This document shows positions 19,601 through 30,248 of a stretch of DNA of 49,054 bases, piece after piece. The translations under genes and the position numbers were made by a program. Positions within the stretch are counted from its first letter, which is position 1. Every line of letters begins with the position of its first letter. The notes under the pieces are model-generated. The model worked only from the letters and a program-made list of their open reading frames with translations. It was not told the DNA's origin and searched no databases. Origin of the DNA: Dunaliella salina (lineage: Eukaryota; Chlorophyta; Chlorophyceae; Chlamydomonadales; Dunaliellaceae); NCBI GenBank assembly GCA_002284615.2, contig MU069808.1, positions 179,820 to 228,873 of the forward strand, read 5' to 3'.

Positions 19601-22600
19601 TTACGTATCAAAAGAAAGCCGTTCCCTATTGTAATCAATCCACCCAATTGCCTTTTTAGTACTCCCCAAAACAGCCCATCGCCGGCTTGCAGCAGGAGGC
19701 CACTTGGGCACTCATGACACATCCTGCGGTCCACCTGCAGGCTGGAGAGTGCAGCTGGAGGGATAGGGCACACAGGGGGTGAATTTTGCTGGCTCAGCGC
19801 ACAAACATGCAGGCCCTGCGCACAGCATAGTTCACCAAATGGGACCAGCTCACTGCTGATAATCTGTTTTTAAACTAGCTTTCAGGTACGCTGAAAATTG
19901 GCAGAGGTGGGCTGGCTGGCAAGGCAGGACATCACACAGGGATTGGGGGGCCAGTGGAAGCTTTCCGGTACCAACTTCCATCTTGGCACCAGAGCCAGAT
20001 GCTTACAAAGTACAACAGTTCAAATTTGCATGTGTGGGTTGAGGTCCTGTGGAGATGCCCTGTGGAAGCAGTAACTAAGTTCTTACCCTATTCATCTCAA
20101 CTCCATCCTCCATACCTTCAGATTGAACTCAACACGTGAACCAAATTCTGATCATAATGCTCAGGGTTTTGACAGGGATTTTGACTGGGATACAAAATTC
20201 AGCAGGATTGATGTGTACTGCCCAAAAGTTCTGCTTCCTGCATGTTGCTCGGTTCCTTTCCTTTTTTTTGCCATCGTGTTTGCAGAATACTGCACAAATG
20301 TTTCGTGAAAGATCCTTCAATGGAAGTGTCATTGAAACTTGAACGTTTGCTCCTCTGTATTCATTCCCTTGGGCCTCTGTGGGAGCGTGCTGTCAAAATG
20401 TCTTTTTGAAGTGTGTGGGCATTTCATTCATTTCCTGCATGGCATGATCGTTTCAAGGATGAAATTTTGTGTGAAGTTGGAGGAAATGAGTGATAGATAG
20501 GTGCTCATGTATGACAGGATGTATCACTCTCTGAAGCATGCCCATGTGTGTCTGGACCATGCGATAAGCAGCTTTTTCGGAGCAATCCCCCATGCTGACT
20601 GAATGGAAAATCCACCAAAAGGATTGCTGCAGGAACACCATCCTATTAATGTCGAAATTGCTTACGATACCTTCAGCACCAGAGGGGTGCTGCCAGCTGG
20701 TTATGGGGGACTCTTGGTGAAATCCTGTCCGCCGGGGGGGGGGGGGGGGCATGCCCGCGAGCTTGTTGGACTCTGCATACTGAGCAGGCCTTCATTGCAG
20801 GATTAATGTGTGGCTGGAGTCAGTGTGCTCTTGAACAGCAGCTACTGAAATGTGTGGAGGACTGTATCTTGCGAGCTTTCACATGCAGCAGCACCATGAT
20901 GCCTGTGCATGCATAGTTCCTTTTGCAGCTTTTCAATGTTGAAGCTGAAAGGGCTGATTGCCTGCAGAGACATGCCCAAAAAATACTGGATACTAAGGAG
21001 GGTGCTTGGCAGAGGCGAACCCCAATTTGTTTTTGAGGGAAACGGAATTATGTGTGTGGCAGGCATAAATGCTTTGCACCAAATTTTGTTTCAGCTGGTG
21101 ACAATCACTACATTCCCGCAATCCCTCATCTATGGTGTAACTTGTTCACATTGCACATGCACAGAGCAAACAATCCGCAATGCAAGCTGTTGCAACCCAC
21201 GCTCACAAAACACATAAGCATAGTCTGTGTGTACTTCCTCAATTGTGCATAAACTAGGTGTCAAATGGGGCTTGCAATCAGGGCGTGCACACTGCCAGGC
21301 TTTTCAAACATCGATCAGCCTGAAGGTATGGAGCGTACGTCATCCCCCTCCATATACTCTTGCCTTCGGCACTTTATGTCGGCACTTTACTGTCTTGTGC
21401 AGGTGGTGAATTGAAAAGAAGATGTGTGCATGCAAAAAGAACTTGCATGAAATCGATTCAGGAAAGGAGATCAGAGGGTCCCAACTCAAAGTTTGGCTGG
21501 AAATCCGCGAGAACCTCAAAGTTTTGACCCCAAATTTCGGAAATAAGTTTATTTAATCATTATTTATTAATTCCTGTTCGAACTTTCCGCTGTTCAAAAT
21601 TTCCAGAAAAAGTGTCTGATAAGCGCTCTTTGGGTTAAAACAGAGGTGAGGGCTTACAGGTTCATTTAAGCTCCCAGGCGCTCTTGCCCACCCTGACCCA
21701 GACAGACCCCGTTTCTTTTGCAAAGGATTGACCCCATTTCTTTTGCAGTGGTGTCTACTACATCACCGCTACACACCTGAGGGTAAATTTGACAAGATGG
21801 GGTAAGGTGGAAAATTCCCATTTTTCACCACATCGCCCCTTTTTCCCCTTTCTGAGCACCCTAGCTCACACACCGGGCCGATTTTCCCACAACTTTTTTT
21901 GCGGGGTTGCGTTTTTAAATTCATAAAACATAACTATACGGACATTTTTTGGGAAAAGTGAGGCCAAAGAGCCTCAGAAAAGTTTCTTGTGACAGAACCT
22001 CCAAATATGGCCAAGTTAGGACCCTCTGAAAGGAGATGCATCGGTTCGCAGGTGGTGGCTTTCATCAAGGGGCCCCGCGCCCAACCACAGTGCAGCTTTT
22101 CTCGCAAAATGAGAAGAGAGCACAAAATGCTCACTTTCCTCGACAACCACAGGACTGAGTATGAGGTGCGCTTGATGGCTTGCAGGTGGTGGCTTTCCTC
22201 AAGGGGACCTGTACTCAACCGCAGCACGGCTTTCCTCGCGTGCATGGGCTTGCAGGTGGTGGCTTTCATCAAGGGGACCCGCACTCAACCACAGTGCGGC
22301 TTTTCCCACAAGATGCTCACCATCCTCAACAACCACAGGACTGACTATGAGGTGCGCTTGGTTGCAGGCTGAGTTTTTCCTTTTACAATCGGAGCAGTAC
22401 GAGCAGAGTTACTTTTTAGGATGTCAATACACGGATGCTTGGGCATTCTCTGCTGCCACTGATCTGCTGCTTGCATGGTTTCTTCCTTTCCTTTTCTCAA
22501 TGCAATCAACTCTGCACGCATACTTCCTGTTTGATGTAAGGAACGGTTGTGGAAAGGGGGAAATTACCTGGATTTACACCAGGGGAGGAAATGAAAACAC

Positions 22601-25600
22601 TTAATGATGATAGTAAAGGAAATGGGTACACATAGGGCCTGCACAAGTGCTGGAAAAGGAGGCGCTGTGTTCCTCCATCAGAAGAGGAGTCGGGGGCATC
22701 TAGAGAGCACCTTTGATGCTGTGCTTTGCCTTGGTCCAAGGAGTGTCAGGCAAGCAAGTGCCTGGGTTCCTGCTTTAATGCATGCAGGTGGTGAATGTGC
22801 TCGATGAAGTACACAACCCAGGGCTTCGTGATGCCATCAAGAACTACTCCCAGTGGCCCACCATCCCACAGGTAAGGACACCATCACCTTCATCGTTTTT
22901 TCCATGGCATGTGCGCTTGTTTCCTCACTTTGGAGCTCTGTGTCGACCCAATATCATGCCCATGTTTTCTGTCCATAATTTGAAGCCCTGATCCCAACGT
23001 TGATGACGCTCATGCATGTGCGCTTGTTTCCTCACTTTGGAGCTCTGTGTCAGCCAATATCATGCCCACGTTTTCTGTCCATAACTTAAAGTCCTGACCT
23101 CAGCATTGATGATGCTAATGAAAAAGAAGAAAGAAAGATTTACCCTTGCCCTTAGGCCGCGTACATTAAGGAAAGAGCCTTGCACTGACTCCCACCGACA
23201 GGATGAACCCCGAGATGGTACCAAATTCCGCCCTGGCCAAACAATGCTAATGCATGTGCACTTGTTTCCTGACTTTGGAGCTCCGTGTCAGCTGATCTCA
23301 TGCCCTTTTTTCCTGTCCATAACTTGTAGCCCTGATCTCAGCATCGGTGATGCGAGGAATTTCTCAAAGAGCAGACTCACCAGGATGAGTTGGAGGCCCC
23401 ATTCGCACTTCGGCTTGGTTCGGCTCAAAGACAACTATGCAGATGCTTTTTCTCCTTCTCCCCCTTGTGTCATGAAATGCATGCTTGTTACGTGAGGAAG
23501 CCTTCCACAGCTTTTTTTTGTAGAAGCTCAGCGTCTGTGCAGGGCAGCAAGTTCTCGGATTTCGAGGCATGTTCACATCTTTCAGGAAATCCAAGAAATT
23601 GCTGCTCTGCACACATGTTGGACTTGTACAGAACAAAGAAGTTGGCCATCGGCTGCATGGATCCTGCTGCCATGTGGTTGGTGTGCTTGTTCTGCTGCTG
23701 CAGCCCATGAGCTCTAGAGGAATCCCCCCCTTCTCGATTCTCTCTTCTGACCAGCAAAACAACAGGTCTCAGGTGCATCTTTGCCTGGAGGTGCAGCTTT
23801 TAAGGCAGGCATGCTGGACTCACACGTTGCCTTGACCAGGGTCCAGGCAATGGTGCCGCAAATTGCGCATGTACATGCTGAACCAGGGCATACACCAGCG
23901 GCTTTCATGCGCTGGATCATGAGAGGGTTGGATACCTGTGAAAGCTTGTCAGACCTGTCAGTGGTGGTGCGCAAAGCCTAGACGCACCTGGTTTTCTGCT
24001 TTTTTCTGCCCTTGTGCTCATGCAAATCCTGACAGGACAGAAAATCTAAACCACCAGTTGCTGCAGAGGGGGCTCTACAGAAGCCCAGCAATCACCAAGG
24101 ATTTTCTCTCAAGTTTGCCCAAAGGGGAGGGGATGGCTGGTTAGGCTCAGCGGTTCATGATTTTTTGGGATGAGCCAAGCCAAGCTACTGTTTACAGGGC
24201 CTAAGATGGTGCTTGGAATTTGTAGAGAAGTTGCCTGGTGCGATGTACAGAGAGTGCTTGCCTCTGCAAGTGTTGAGGCTTGTGGTCATGCTTGCACTGG
24301 AAAAGGTTTGGAGATAGCCTGCCTTTAGCTAAGAGCATGAAGATGAGTTCCCAGTGAGCAGCACAACAAGGCAAGAGGTCAAATTTGTGCTGCATCTCCT
24401 CATGACAGTTCTCAGGACATCAAAACTCACTGGCTTCTTCACTTACCTTGCTTACACGCAGTTGTACATGAAGGGAGAGTTTATCGGTAAGTGGCTTTTT
24501 GCAATCATGCTCTGAGTCAAGACATGTCAGCCAGTTGTGTTTTTGAACCTTTTGAATAAATATGTGGCCCTCATACGCGCGTCCTCTGACTCTGGATGAT
24601 CAAGATAAGATGGGCTTGATACTCACAACTCCTTTAACGTGCGTGGTCGTACATGGTTGTGGGAATTAGATTCTCGGTAAGACTCATGAGGACAAACGTG
24701 CCCTACCCAGCCTTCCTGCCGCACTGCCCTGCACAGCAGGGAAGAGCACATGCAAGGCTGGCAAGGTCAACGGAGGGAAAGGAACAGAGGGAATGGAACA
24801 GCAGGAAAGGAAGTGCTGGAGGGCACTCCGCATCATGGGGGGCAGACCAGCAGTGTCCCAATTGCCAGCAAAAATGTCAACCAAGTGCACTTGTGTGGGA
24901 GGGCCTTGGGAAGGCCAGCAGGGAAAGAAACAAATGGACGTATTTGCATGTTCATGAATGGCATTTCATTGATCCTTGACAACAGCTGGATCAAAGTGCC
25001 TTGAACAAGCCGGGTACTTGTCTCGTTGCTCACTGATGTGCATGAAACCTTTCCAGTTATGCCCTTTGTGATTCCAGGGGGCAAGGAAAGAAAAAAAAAC
25101 TACGTAGGCAGGGATGACTTCCCACGTCAATTAAGGAAAGGCAAGAAAAAGGAAAACTACGCAGGAAGAGGGGGCCACTTAGGTGCACAGACTTTACGAC
25201 CCTCACACCACTAAGTTGAAACTGAGGGAAGTATGGTGAGCAGAGAAAGAAGACAGGTCCAGCGTCGAGAAAGAGGGCAGGATGAAAGGCTGGAGTTCCA
25301 GACCTTCAACAGCAAGCAGAGTCAGCACTGGCAGCCTTCCAACCAAGGAGAGCCATGCCCGGCAACTACCTCCTGAGTGCAAATAAGGCATAAGTCTGCA
25401 TCAGTCTGCATCAGTCTGCATACAGGGGCTGGGGCCCTGTGTGGTTGATGTGCAGTTGTGTAAATGTCTGTGGGGTACACTGTTGATGCGTATATTGCAT
25501 GTGATGATTTTTCTTTTGAAGTGCCTGAATTGTCTCTTTTAAGAGTGGCATTGCAGGAGGTGCCTGTGCCCACTGGTATTGCAGGGTGCTAAGAAACGCA

Positions 25601-25840
25601 ACAGATTTGCTTCATGATTTGCAAAAGCACCGAAGGAGGAACACCCGCTCTATGCAAGTGCAATGCTTTTGTTCCTCCTGTACAGGGGGCAGGAACTCTT
25701 GGTATGCACCTGACTCACTCACTCACTCACTCACTGTATGCACCTGTATTGCTCTATGGTCCTCTGTTGCAGGCGGCAGCGACATCGTAGGAGAGATGGA
25801 GGAGAACGGGGAGATGAAGAAGTTGGTTGAGCAGCTTTGA
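15962..25840 (+). CDS. GRXS16: Plastid GIY-YIG/monothiol CGFS glutaredoxin, GRXS16 type (8 exons, 268 aa)
   Basis: Exons 15962-16204, 16330-16459, 16871-16936, 17630-17724, 22256-22351, 22788-22871, 24462-24486, 25773-25840 (TGA) join in phase to 807 bases. Residues 1 to about 45 are rich in A, S and R with no acidic residue, as in a chloroplast transit peptide. A GIY-YIG-like domain follows (GVYAVY 62-67, YIG 75-77), with the plant-like linker [11 protein letters not shown]. The glutaredoxin domain starts near 165, with CGFS at 192-195, WPTIPQ (cis-Pro 237) and GGSDI 247-251. Plant GRXS16 combines the same two domains; it is a plastid protein that can bind an Fe-S cluster with glutathione and whose nuclease-like domain is under redox control. 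Ser replaces the usual Cys of GGCDI. An alternative active-site exon at 22052-22165 could replace or add to exon 5. Intron 4 is unusually long (4.5 kb). Confidence 0.93.
16522..16600. repeat. (GT)n microsatellite
   Basis: About 39 GT repeats in intron 2 of the GRXS16 gene. Frames reading HTHTHT here are artefacts. Confidence 0.95.
17473..17520 (+). pseudogene. Partial copy of GRXS16 exon 4 with its acceptor
   Basis: CCTTTGACTCTCATGCAG occurs at 17473-17490 and again at 17612-17629, where it is the acceptor of exon 4. The 27-30 bases that follow are similar in both places (CGAGCCCTCCTGC.. against CAAGCCACCCCGC..). It is a diverged, truncated exon copy 139 bp upstream of the real exon. Confidence 0.6.
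17725..22051 (+). other. Long intron 4 of GRXS16, mostly unexplained
   Basis: 4.3 kb with no recognisable gene. It holds one ambiguous base (18107), a G16 run at 20734-20749 and overlapping unrecognised open frames on both strands at 18981-19389 and 19498-19773. I see no repeat here that recurs elsewhere in the window. Confidence 0.6.
22052..22165 (+). other. GRXS16: Alternative GRXS16 active-site exon (CSFS)
   Basis: A tandem copy of exon 5 with a CAG acceptor and GT donor, phase 0 at both ends, fully open (38 codons). It begins [17 protein letters not shown], against [17 protein letters not shown] in exon 22256-22351, and has six extra residues after the motif. One base change (GGC to AGC) turns CGFS into CSFS. 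It could be mutually exclusive with exon 5 or included together with it, since both keep the frame. Confidence 0.8.
22186..22255 (+). pseudogene. Broken third copy of the GRXS16 active-site exon (HGFP)
   Basis: Between the CSFS and CGFS copies. It reads [17 protein letters not shown] and then runs into the acceptor of the next copy. The catalytic Cys codon is His and the 3' half is missing. The spacer from the previous donor is only 20 bp, too short for an intron, so it is very unlikely to be used. Confidence 0.8.
22903..23355. repeat. Three tandem copies of a ~108-bp unit, interrupted by a family A insertion
   Basis: Units at 22903-23009, 23010-23120 and 23244-23355 share GCGCTTGTTTCCTCACTTTG, GAGCTCTGTGTC and TTTCTGTCCATAA. 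The second and third are separated by the short element at 23121-23243. Intron 6 of GRXS16. Confidence 0.85.
23121..23243 (-). mobile_element. Family A short interspersed element with target-site duplication
   Basis: About 123 bp with an A/G-rich end, GGCCGCGTACATTAAGGAAA and a distal part with a B-box-like GGGGTTCATCC on the minus strand. It is flanked by ATGCTAATG at 23112-23120 and 23244-23252. Removing it restores the junction of two 108-bp units, so insertion into an existing array is well supported. Confidence 0.8.
24647..24678 (+). pseudogene. Possible diverged copy of GRXS16 exon 7 with donor
   Basis: CGTACATGGTTGTGGGAATT followed by ATTCTCGGTAAG resembles exon 7 (TTGTACATGAAGGGAGAG.., TCGGTAAG) about 190 bp upstream. 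The reading frame is not preserved, so this is a relic at best. Confidence 0.4.
25080..25210 (-). repeat. Two nested LINE-tail copies
   Basis: AAAAAAACTACGTAGGCAGG..CGTCAATTAAGGAAA is directly followed by a second start (GCAAGAAAAAGGAAAACTAC, GCAGGAAGAGGGGGCC). The tail appears twice head to tail, as if one tail inserted into another. GRXS16 intron 7. Confidence 0.65.
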
Positions 25841-26356
25841 GAAAGTAGTGAGCAAGGATGATCTCTCCTTAAGAACTGTAAAACTCATCAAACATAGCAT
25901 TACTCTGGAATCATTGTTTTCTGATTTCATATCCACTAGCAGCAATTCTGCCAGTGTAGCCAACCAGACCTTGAAAACCCCATGTGGTCATGCTCGCCAT
26001 CATGGCTTACACTTAAATTTGCAAACTGTGTTGTAGATCCACATATACAGCTCATTGCTTCTTTGTGCAGGCTGACACAGATAAAGCAGGGCTGAATTTT
26101 GCAGTGGTACACAGGTTGCCCTCCATATTTGTGAAATACTTCATGCTCTTGCCTTGATTTTTTAATTTGTGCCAACATAGCAACATGATGGATATGCTGT
26201 GCTTGTGTTGGACTTGCCCGAAGGTCGAAAGAGGTGTGCATGAGACTCTGAAATCTTCAGAGCCTGACTTTTTGAAGGACCAGCAACAATGTTGTTGTAC
26301 AAGTTTGCAAGGATAAGGCCTTTAGTCAAGAATTGCGACTGCTAGCCTGCTCATAA

Positions 26357-27986
26357 GGTTACAAGGTTACAATTGGGTTTGACCTTCAGCCAGGTTGTTT
26401 GGCTGCTCGGCCTGATGAACTGTTCCATCCAAAGAATAGATATCCATGAGATTAGAAATAAAAGATAAGTCTCATTAGTTTGGTCCTGTAAGAAATGAAA
26501 GACATCCTCAGAACTAGCCTGAGTGTAGTAAAAAGCGCCCGTCTCGTCCTCGAGAACTCTGTGAGCAGATGGGAAATCAGAAGACAGATGTTCATAAGTC
26601 CTCCTAAGAGAGCACACAGGACCGCAGGAACAAAGGAAAACAGCATCTTTTTCATCTTGAAGTCCTCCTAGGTCACATTTACCACAAACTGAAGTGTGCT
26701 CCTGCCAAAGTGATGTCTCAACTCTTAGGGTGTGTGCATGCAATCGAAAGCGTGCGATGTTTCTCAGCATATGCTTGGCTAAATCAAGACGCAAATACCT
26801 AGGGACAGAAAAGGGCGCTCCATAAGCAGCCAAAGGCTTCAAAGGGAGAGCCACCCAGTGATGATACTTGGCTAATTTGTTCACACGCTCATTGTGCTCT
26901 GCCAAGGCAGCCGCATTCCAAACGCCTCGTAGCCTTTTTCTCAAATCAACAACGAACTCCTTCAGTGCTACTGGCTGCCCTGAAGGCACGCATTGAATAA
27001 ACATATTGCACCTGTCCAAGCCATTACTAATGTAGTACATGCTGCCAAAAACTCTGAGGTCCAACATTTACGAGATATGCAGCTCATGTCAACGTCTGCT
27101 TGCAGCACCTTGCGAAGTGTAGTACTGTTGCTGCGCAGCAAAGCAATGTAGGACCTGACTGCTGCACGGAACCAATGAAACTGCAAAGGCTCATGACCAC
27201 ATTCCCGAAGAACAGACCAGTTAGGAGTGGTACGCTTCACCCCAAGGAAGCGCTTCAGTAAGCACAGGTGCACAGTTTGTAAAGGGCAGTCCCATTCAGC
27301 ACCTTCTTTCATGCTATAGTATATCTAGTGCCACAGATTTGACATGCATACATGCTAGCAGGGAGAGCATATGCTTTAGCCAGCCAGAGCATGGTATGCG
27401 GCCTGTCAGTCGAGTGGTACTCTGATGCAAACTGCCTGATCCGTCTACATCCAGCCAGGAAAGGAGCGCACATGTGTTCGGCAGTGGCCTGAGGGTTGCG
27501 TTGCTTTGTGAACAGCATGCCCAAATATTTGAAAGACTCTGCACAAGCCAAGCGCACTCCACTTAAAGTAAAGACTGGCACATTATTGCCCTTAGAATTA
27601 AAATGCACAATCTCAGACTTGGCAGCATTTATCACCAATCCTTTCCGCATAAGCGTGCAACCTATCCAACATCAACTTGAGCTGACCAGGCTGGTTACTG
27701 GTAAGGCACAGATCGTCTGCATACAGCATATGCGTAACATGGAGATTGCTTGCACCTGTAACTGCCCCTTGTACATTTTCTACCACGCAATCCACATCAT
27801 TGATGTACAGGGAAAACAGCAGGGGGGGAAAGCGGGCAGCCTTGCTTAACTCCAAAAAGAGGGCGCACACGAGCTTGCTTGGTGCCATCCACCAAGATGT
27901 ACTCGTCATTAGCATACATGTTCTTCATGATATTCAACAGGCATGTAGGCATACAACTGCACTGAAGGTGCCTCCAAAGAGCTTCC
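26357..27986 (-). mobile_element. LINE copy 2: 5'-truncated reverse transcriptase and C-terminal domain, with 15-bp TSD
   Basis: Minus-strand fragments in order: a polymerase part (SLYINDVD, MLYADDLCL with the YADD box, FKYLGMLF), a middle part with FLGVKRTTPNW and FHWFRAAVRSY, and a C-terminal part with a Cys/His-rich segment (VCGKCDLGGLQDEKD..FLCSC). Frameshifts separate them. The element is flanked by CTAGCCTGCTCATAA at 26342-26356 and 27987-28001, a perfect 15-bp target-site duplication. The 3' end carries a TAACC-type tail. The fingers region of the RT, the endonuclease and ORF1 are absent, as in target-primed 5' truncation. Confidence 0.92.
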
Positions 27987-28013
27987 CTAGCCTGCTCATA
28001 AAAGGCGATTAAC

Positions 28014-29500
28014 TTATGAAGGAAAAAATGGAAGTTTATTGTTGTTCTGGTTTAAAAAAGCGGACACATCATGAGATCCTGCCTGTGAGAACAAGGGAGC
28101 ATATTCCCTGCGGAGAGAGACCACCTGGGGATGTGTGCAATGAAAAAGAACATGTTGTTCATCCTGGATCCAGGATGTCCGGACATTATCATCAGCCTCA
28201 CAAAGGTCACAGTTTGGGGAAGACCTGTGATTCCAAGTTGCTGTCTCATGGCGAAGGGTGTGGACACAAAGTCTGAATCGAGCCACATTGCGAATGACAT
28301 CGTGGGGGAGGTCAAGGAACATGTATTTAGGGAGATTGTAGGAAGAATGCCCAACCAAGGCCCTTTTTGTAGGAGGAGCGCACCACTGGTGATAGGTCAA
28401 GCGTTCCCTGTTGCGCTCTCTTGGGTGTGTGTTGGAAAAAGGCGCCCAATATTGTAGATGCCTGGTCTTGAGGTCCACGACGAAACGACAGAGATCAATG
28501 AGCTCACAATTTAGCAGCTTCTGTTTAAAGATGTGGGAGTGTGCCAAACCGTCCATGGCTGATAGAATATGGGAGGACCAACAATTATCGGACCTTGAGC
28601 TCAGCCGCATGTCAGCCTGCAAAATCTTTATCATTGTCGAGCTATTGCATCGGGTCAGAGAATTATAAAGACGCATTGCTGCTCGGAACCAGTTGAACTG
28701 TAAGAGCTCCAAACCACATTCTTGCATGATGCACCAAGAGGGAGTAGTGTCCCTGACCCCCAAAGTCCTTTTAAGCACGGTTAATAGCCACTTCTGTATG
28801 GGACTGTCCATCTCTTTGCCTTGTCGTAGGTAAGGGGTAGCCCAGATCTGACTTGCATACATGCCAGCAGGAATTGCATACGTCTTGAGGAGCCAAATCT
28901 GGGCGTGTAATCTGTTGGCAAGGTCGTGCTCCTGAACAAACTTTTTTACTCGGAAAGTACACGCTGTGAATGGTCACAACGCAGCATCAGCTGCAACATC
29001 CAGGTTGATTGTTTTGTCAAAGACCATGCCAAGATATTTGAAAGTATCTGTGTAGGGGAGCTGCGTACCATCAAAGTAAAGTGGGGGCAAGTTGTCAGAC
29101 CTGAAATTGAAGCACATCACCTCAAATTTAAGTGTGTTGACAGTCAGCGACTTCCTTCGAGCGTAGGCTCTCAATTTGTTGAGCATGGTCTGCATGTTGG
29201 TGTGGTCATTGGACATGAGAGAGAGGTCATCAGCGAACAGCAGGTGAGTCACCATGAGATTGGGAATACCGGTGAGCGCCCCCTGCACCCCCTCAACCAG
29301 ACAGTCAATGTCGTTCAAGTAAATTGAAAACAGCAGGGGGAAGAGAGGGCACCCTTGTTTGACCCCAAAAGATGGTTGCACATTTGCTCTCTTGTCCCCA
29401 TCCAGGAGCGTGTACTCATCCTCATGGTATAAGTCTTTCAGGATAGGCACAATGTGGTGTGGCATCTGACAGTTGTGTAAATGTTTCCACAGCTTGCTCC
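28014..29500 (-). pseudogene. LINE copy 1: reverse transcriptase and C-terminal domain with one in-frame stop
   Basis: Open on the minus strand from about 29500 to a stop at 28014-28016, except for a TGA at 28974-28976. Motifs in order: MPHHIVPILKDLY, GVKQGCPL, SIYLNDID, LLFADDLSL (FADD catalytic box), FKYLGMVFD, then LGVRDTTPSW, FNWFRAAMRLY and a zinc-finger-like segment CDLCEADDNVRTSWIQDEQ followed by HVLFHC. The RT N-terminal part, endonuclease and ORF1 are missing. It belongs to the same family as the neighbouring copies but is clearly diverged from copy 2. No target-site duplication was found. Confidence 0.9.
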
Positions 29501-30248
29501 TTGTGTTGTGGTACAGGCTAGCACATCACTAAGGTGTTTTGGGCGTGGCTGCTTTACTGCACATGTACAGGCATACAGCTCTTTGTGACGTAACAGGGAT
29601 GACAGAAATAAGGCCTTTTGGACGTTACATGCTCGAAGGTCACAAATTGGACTTATAAAAAGGGAACTTGGCAGCTTTGTGGGGTTTTGTGTGTGTGGTG
29701 GTGTGGTTTACTGGTCACTGCAGTGTGTGGCCTGCCTCCGCACCACCATCTTCTTCGTCCAAGGTGGAGTAACCCTCCATCAGAGGACATTGGGCTGCAA
29801 TAACCAGCAGCATGTTTCTTGCAATGCCTGCCACACTCAGGCATGCTTACTCTCTTGTGCTCTCTTTGCCACACTTCCCTGATTGCCACGCTGCTGCTCC
29901 ATCCTTGCCCTCTCCCCAGGGCTTGCTTGGCCTCAGGCCATCACTCCTTTACACATAGAAGGTTGAGATGTTCCACTACATCATATCCAGATGGCACTAC
30001 ATGTACAAAGCAGAATGTGGAATGTAGAAATTCTTAACGTAGAGATTCAGGGAAAATCATCACCCAAAGACCCCTAAAAAATCTAACTAATTGGTCACCA
30101 ACAGTAAAATTGACACAACACTAAATGAGCATGTAAGCTTGGCTGGCTGAAAGTAGAAAGAAAATTTCGTTCAGAAACATACTGATAAGTCTCAGCATCT
30201 TGGCTTCGGAAGAAAATGAGAGACTCCTTCGAATTGGGCTTGAGAAAA
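29501..30248. other. Spacer between LINE fragments, nothing recognised
   Basis: Short unrelated open frames on both strands, some TG-rich sequence (29685-29715) and no motif or repeat that I can name. Confidence 0.5.

Noticed and set aside
18981..19773. Candidate genes on both strands
   Set aside because: No recognisable motif, no splice-phase link to the neighbours, and overlapping frames on both strands.
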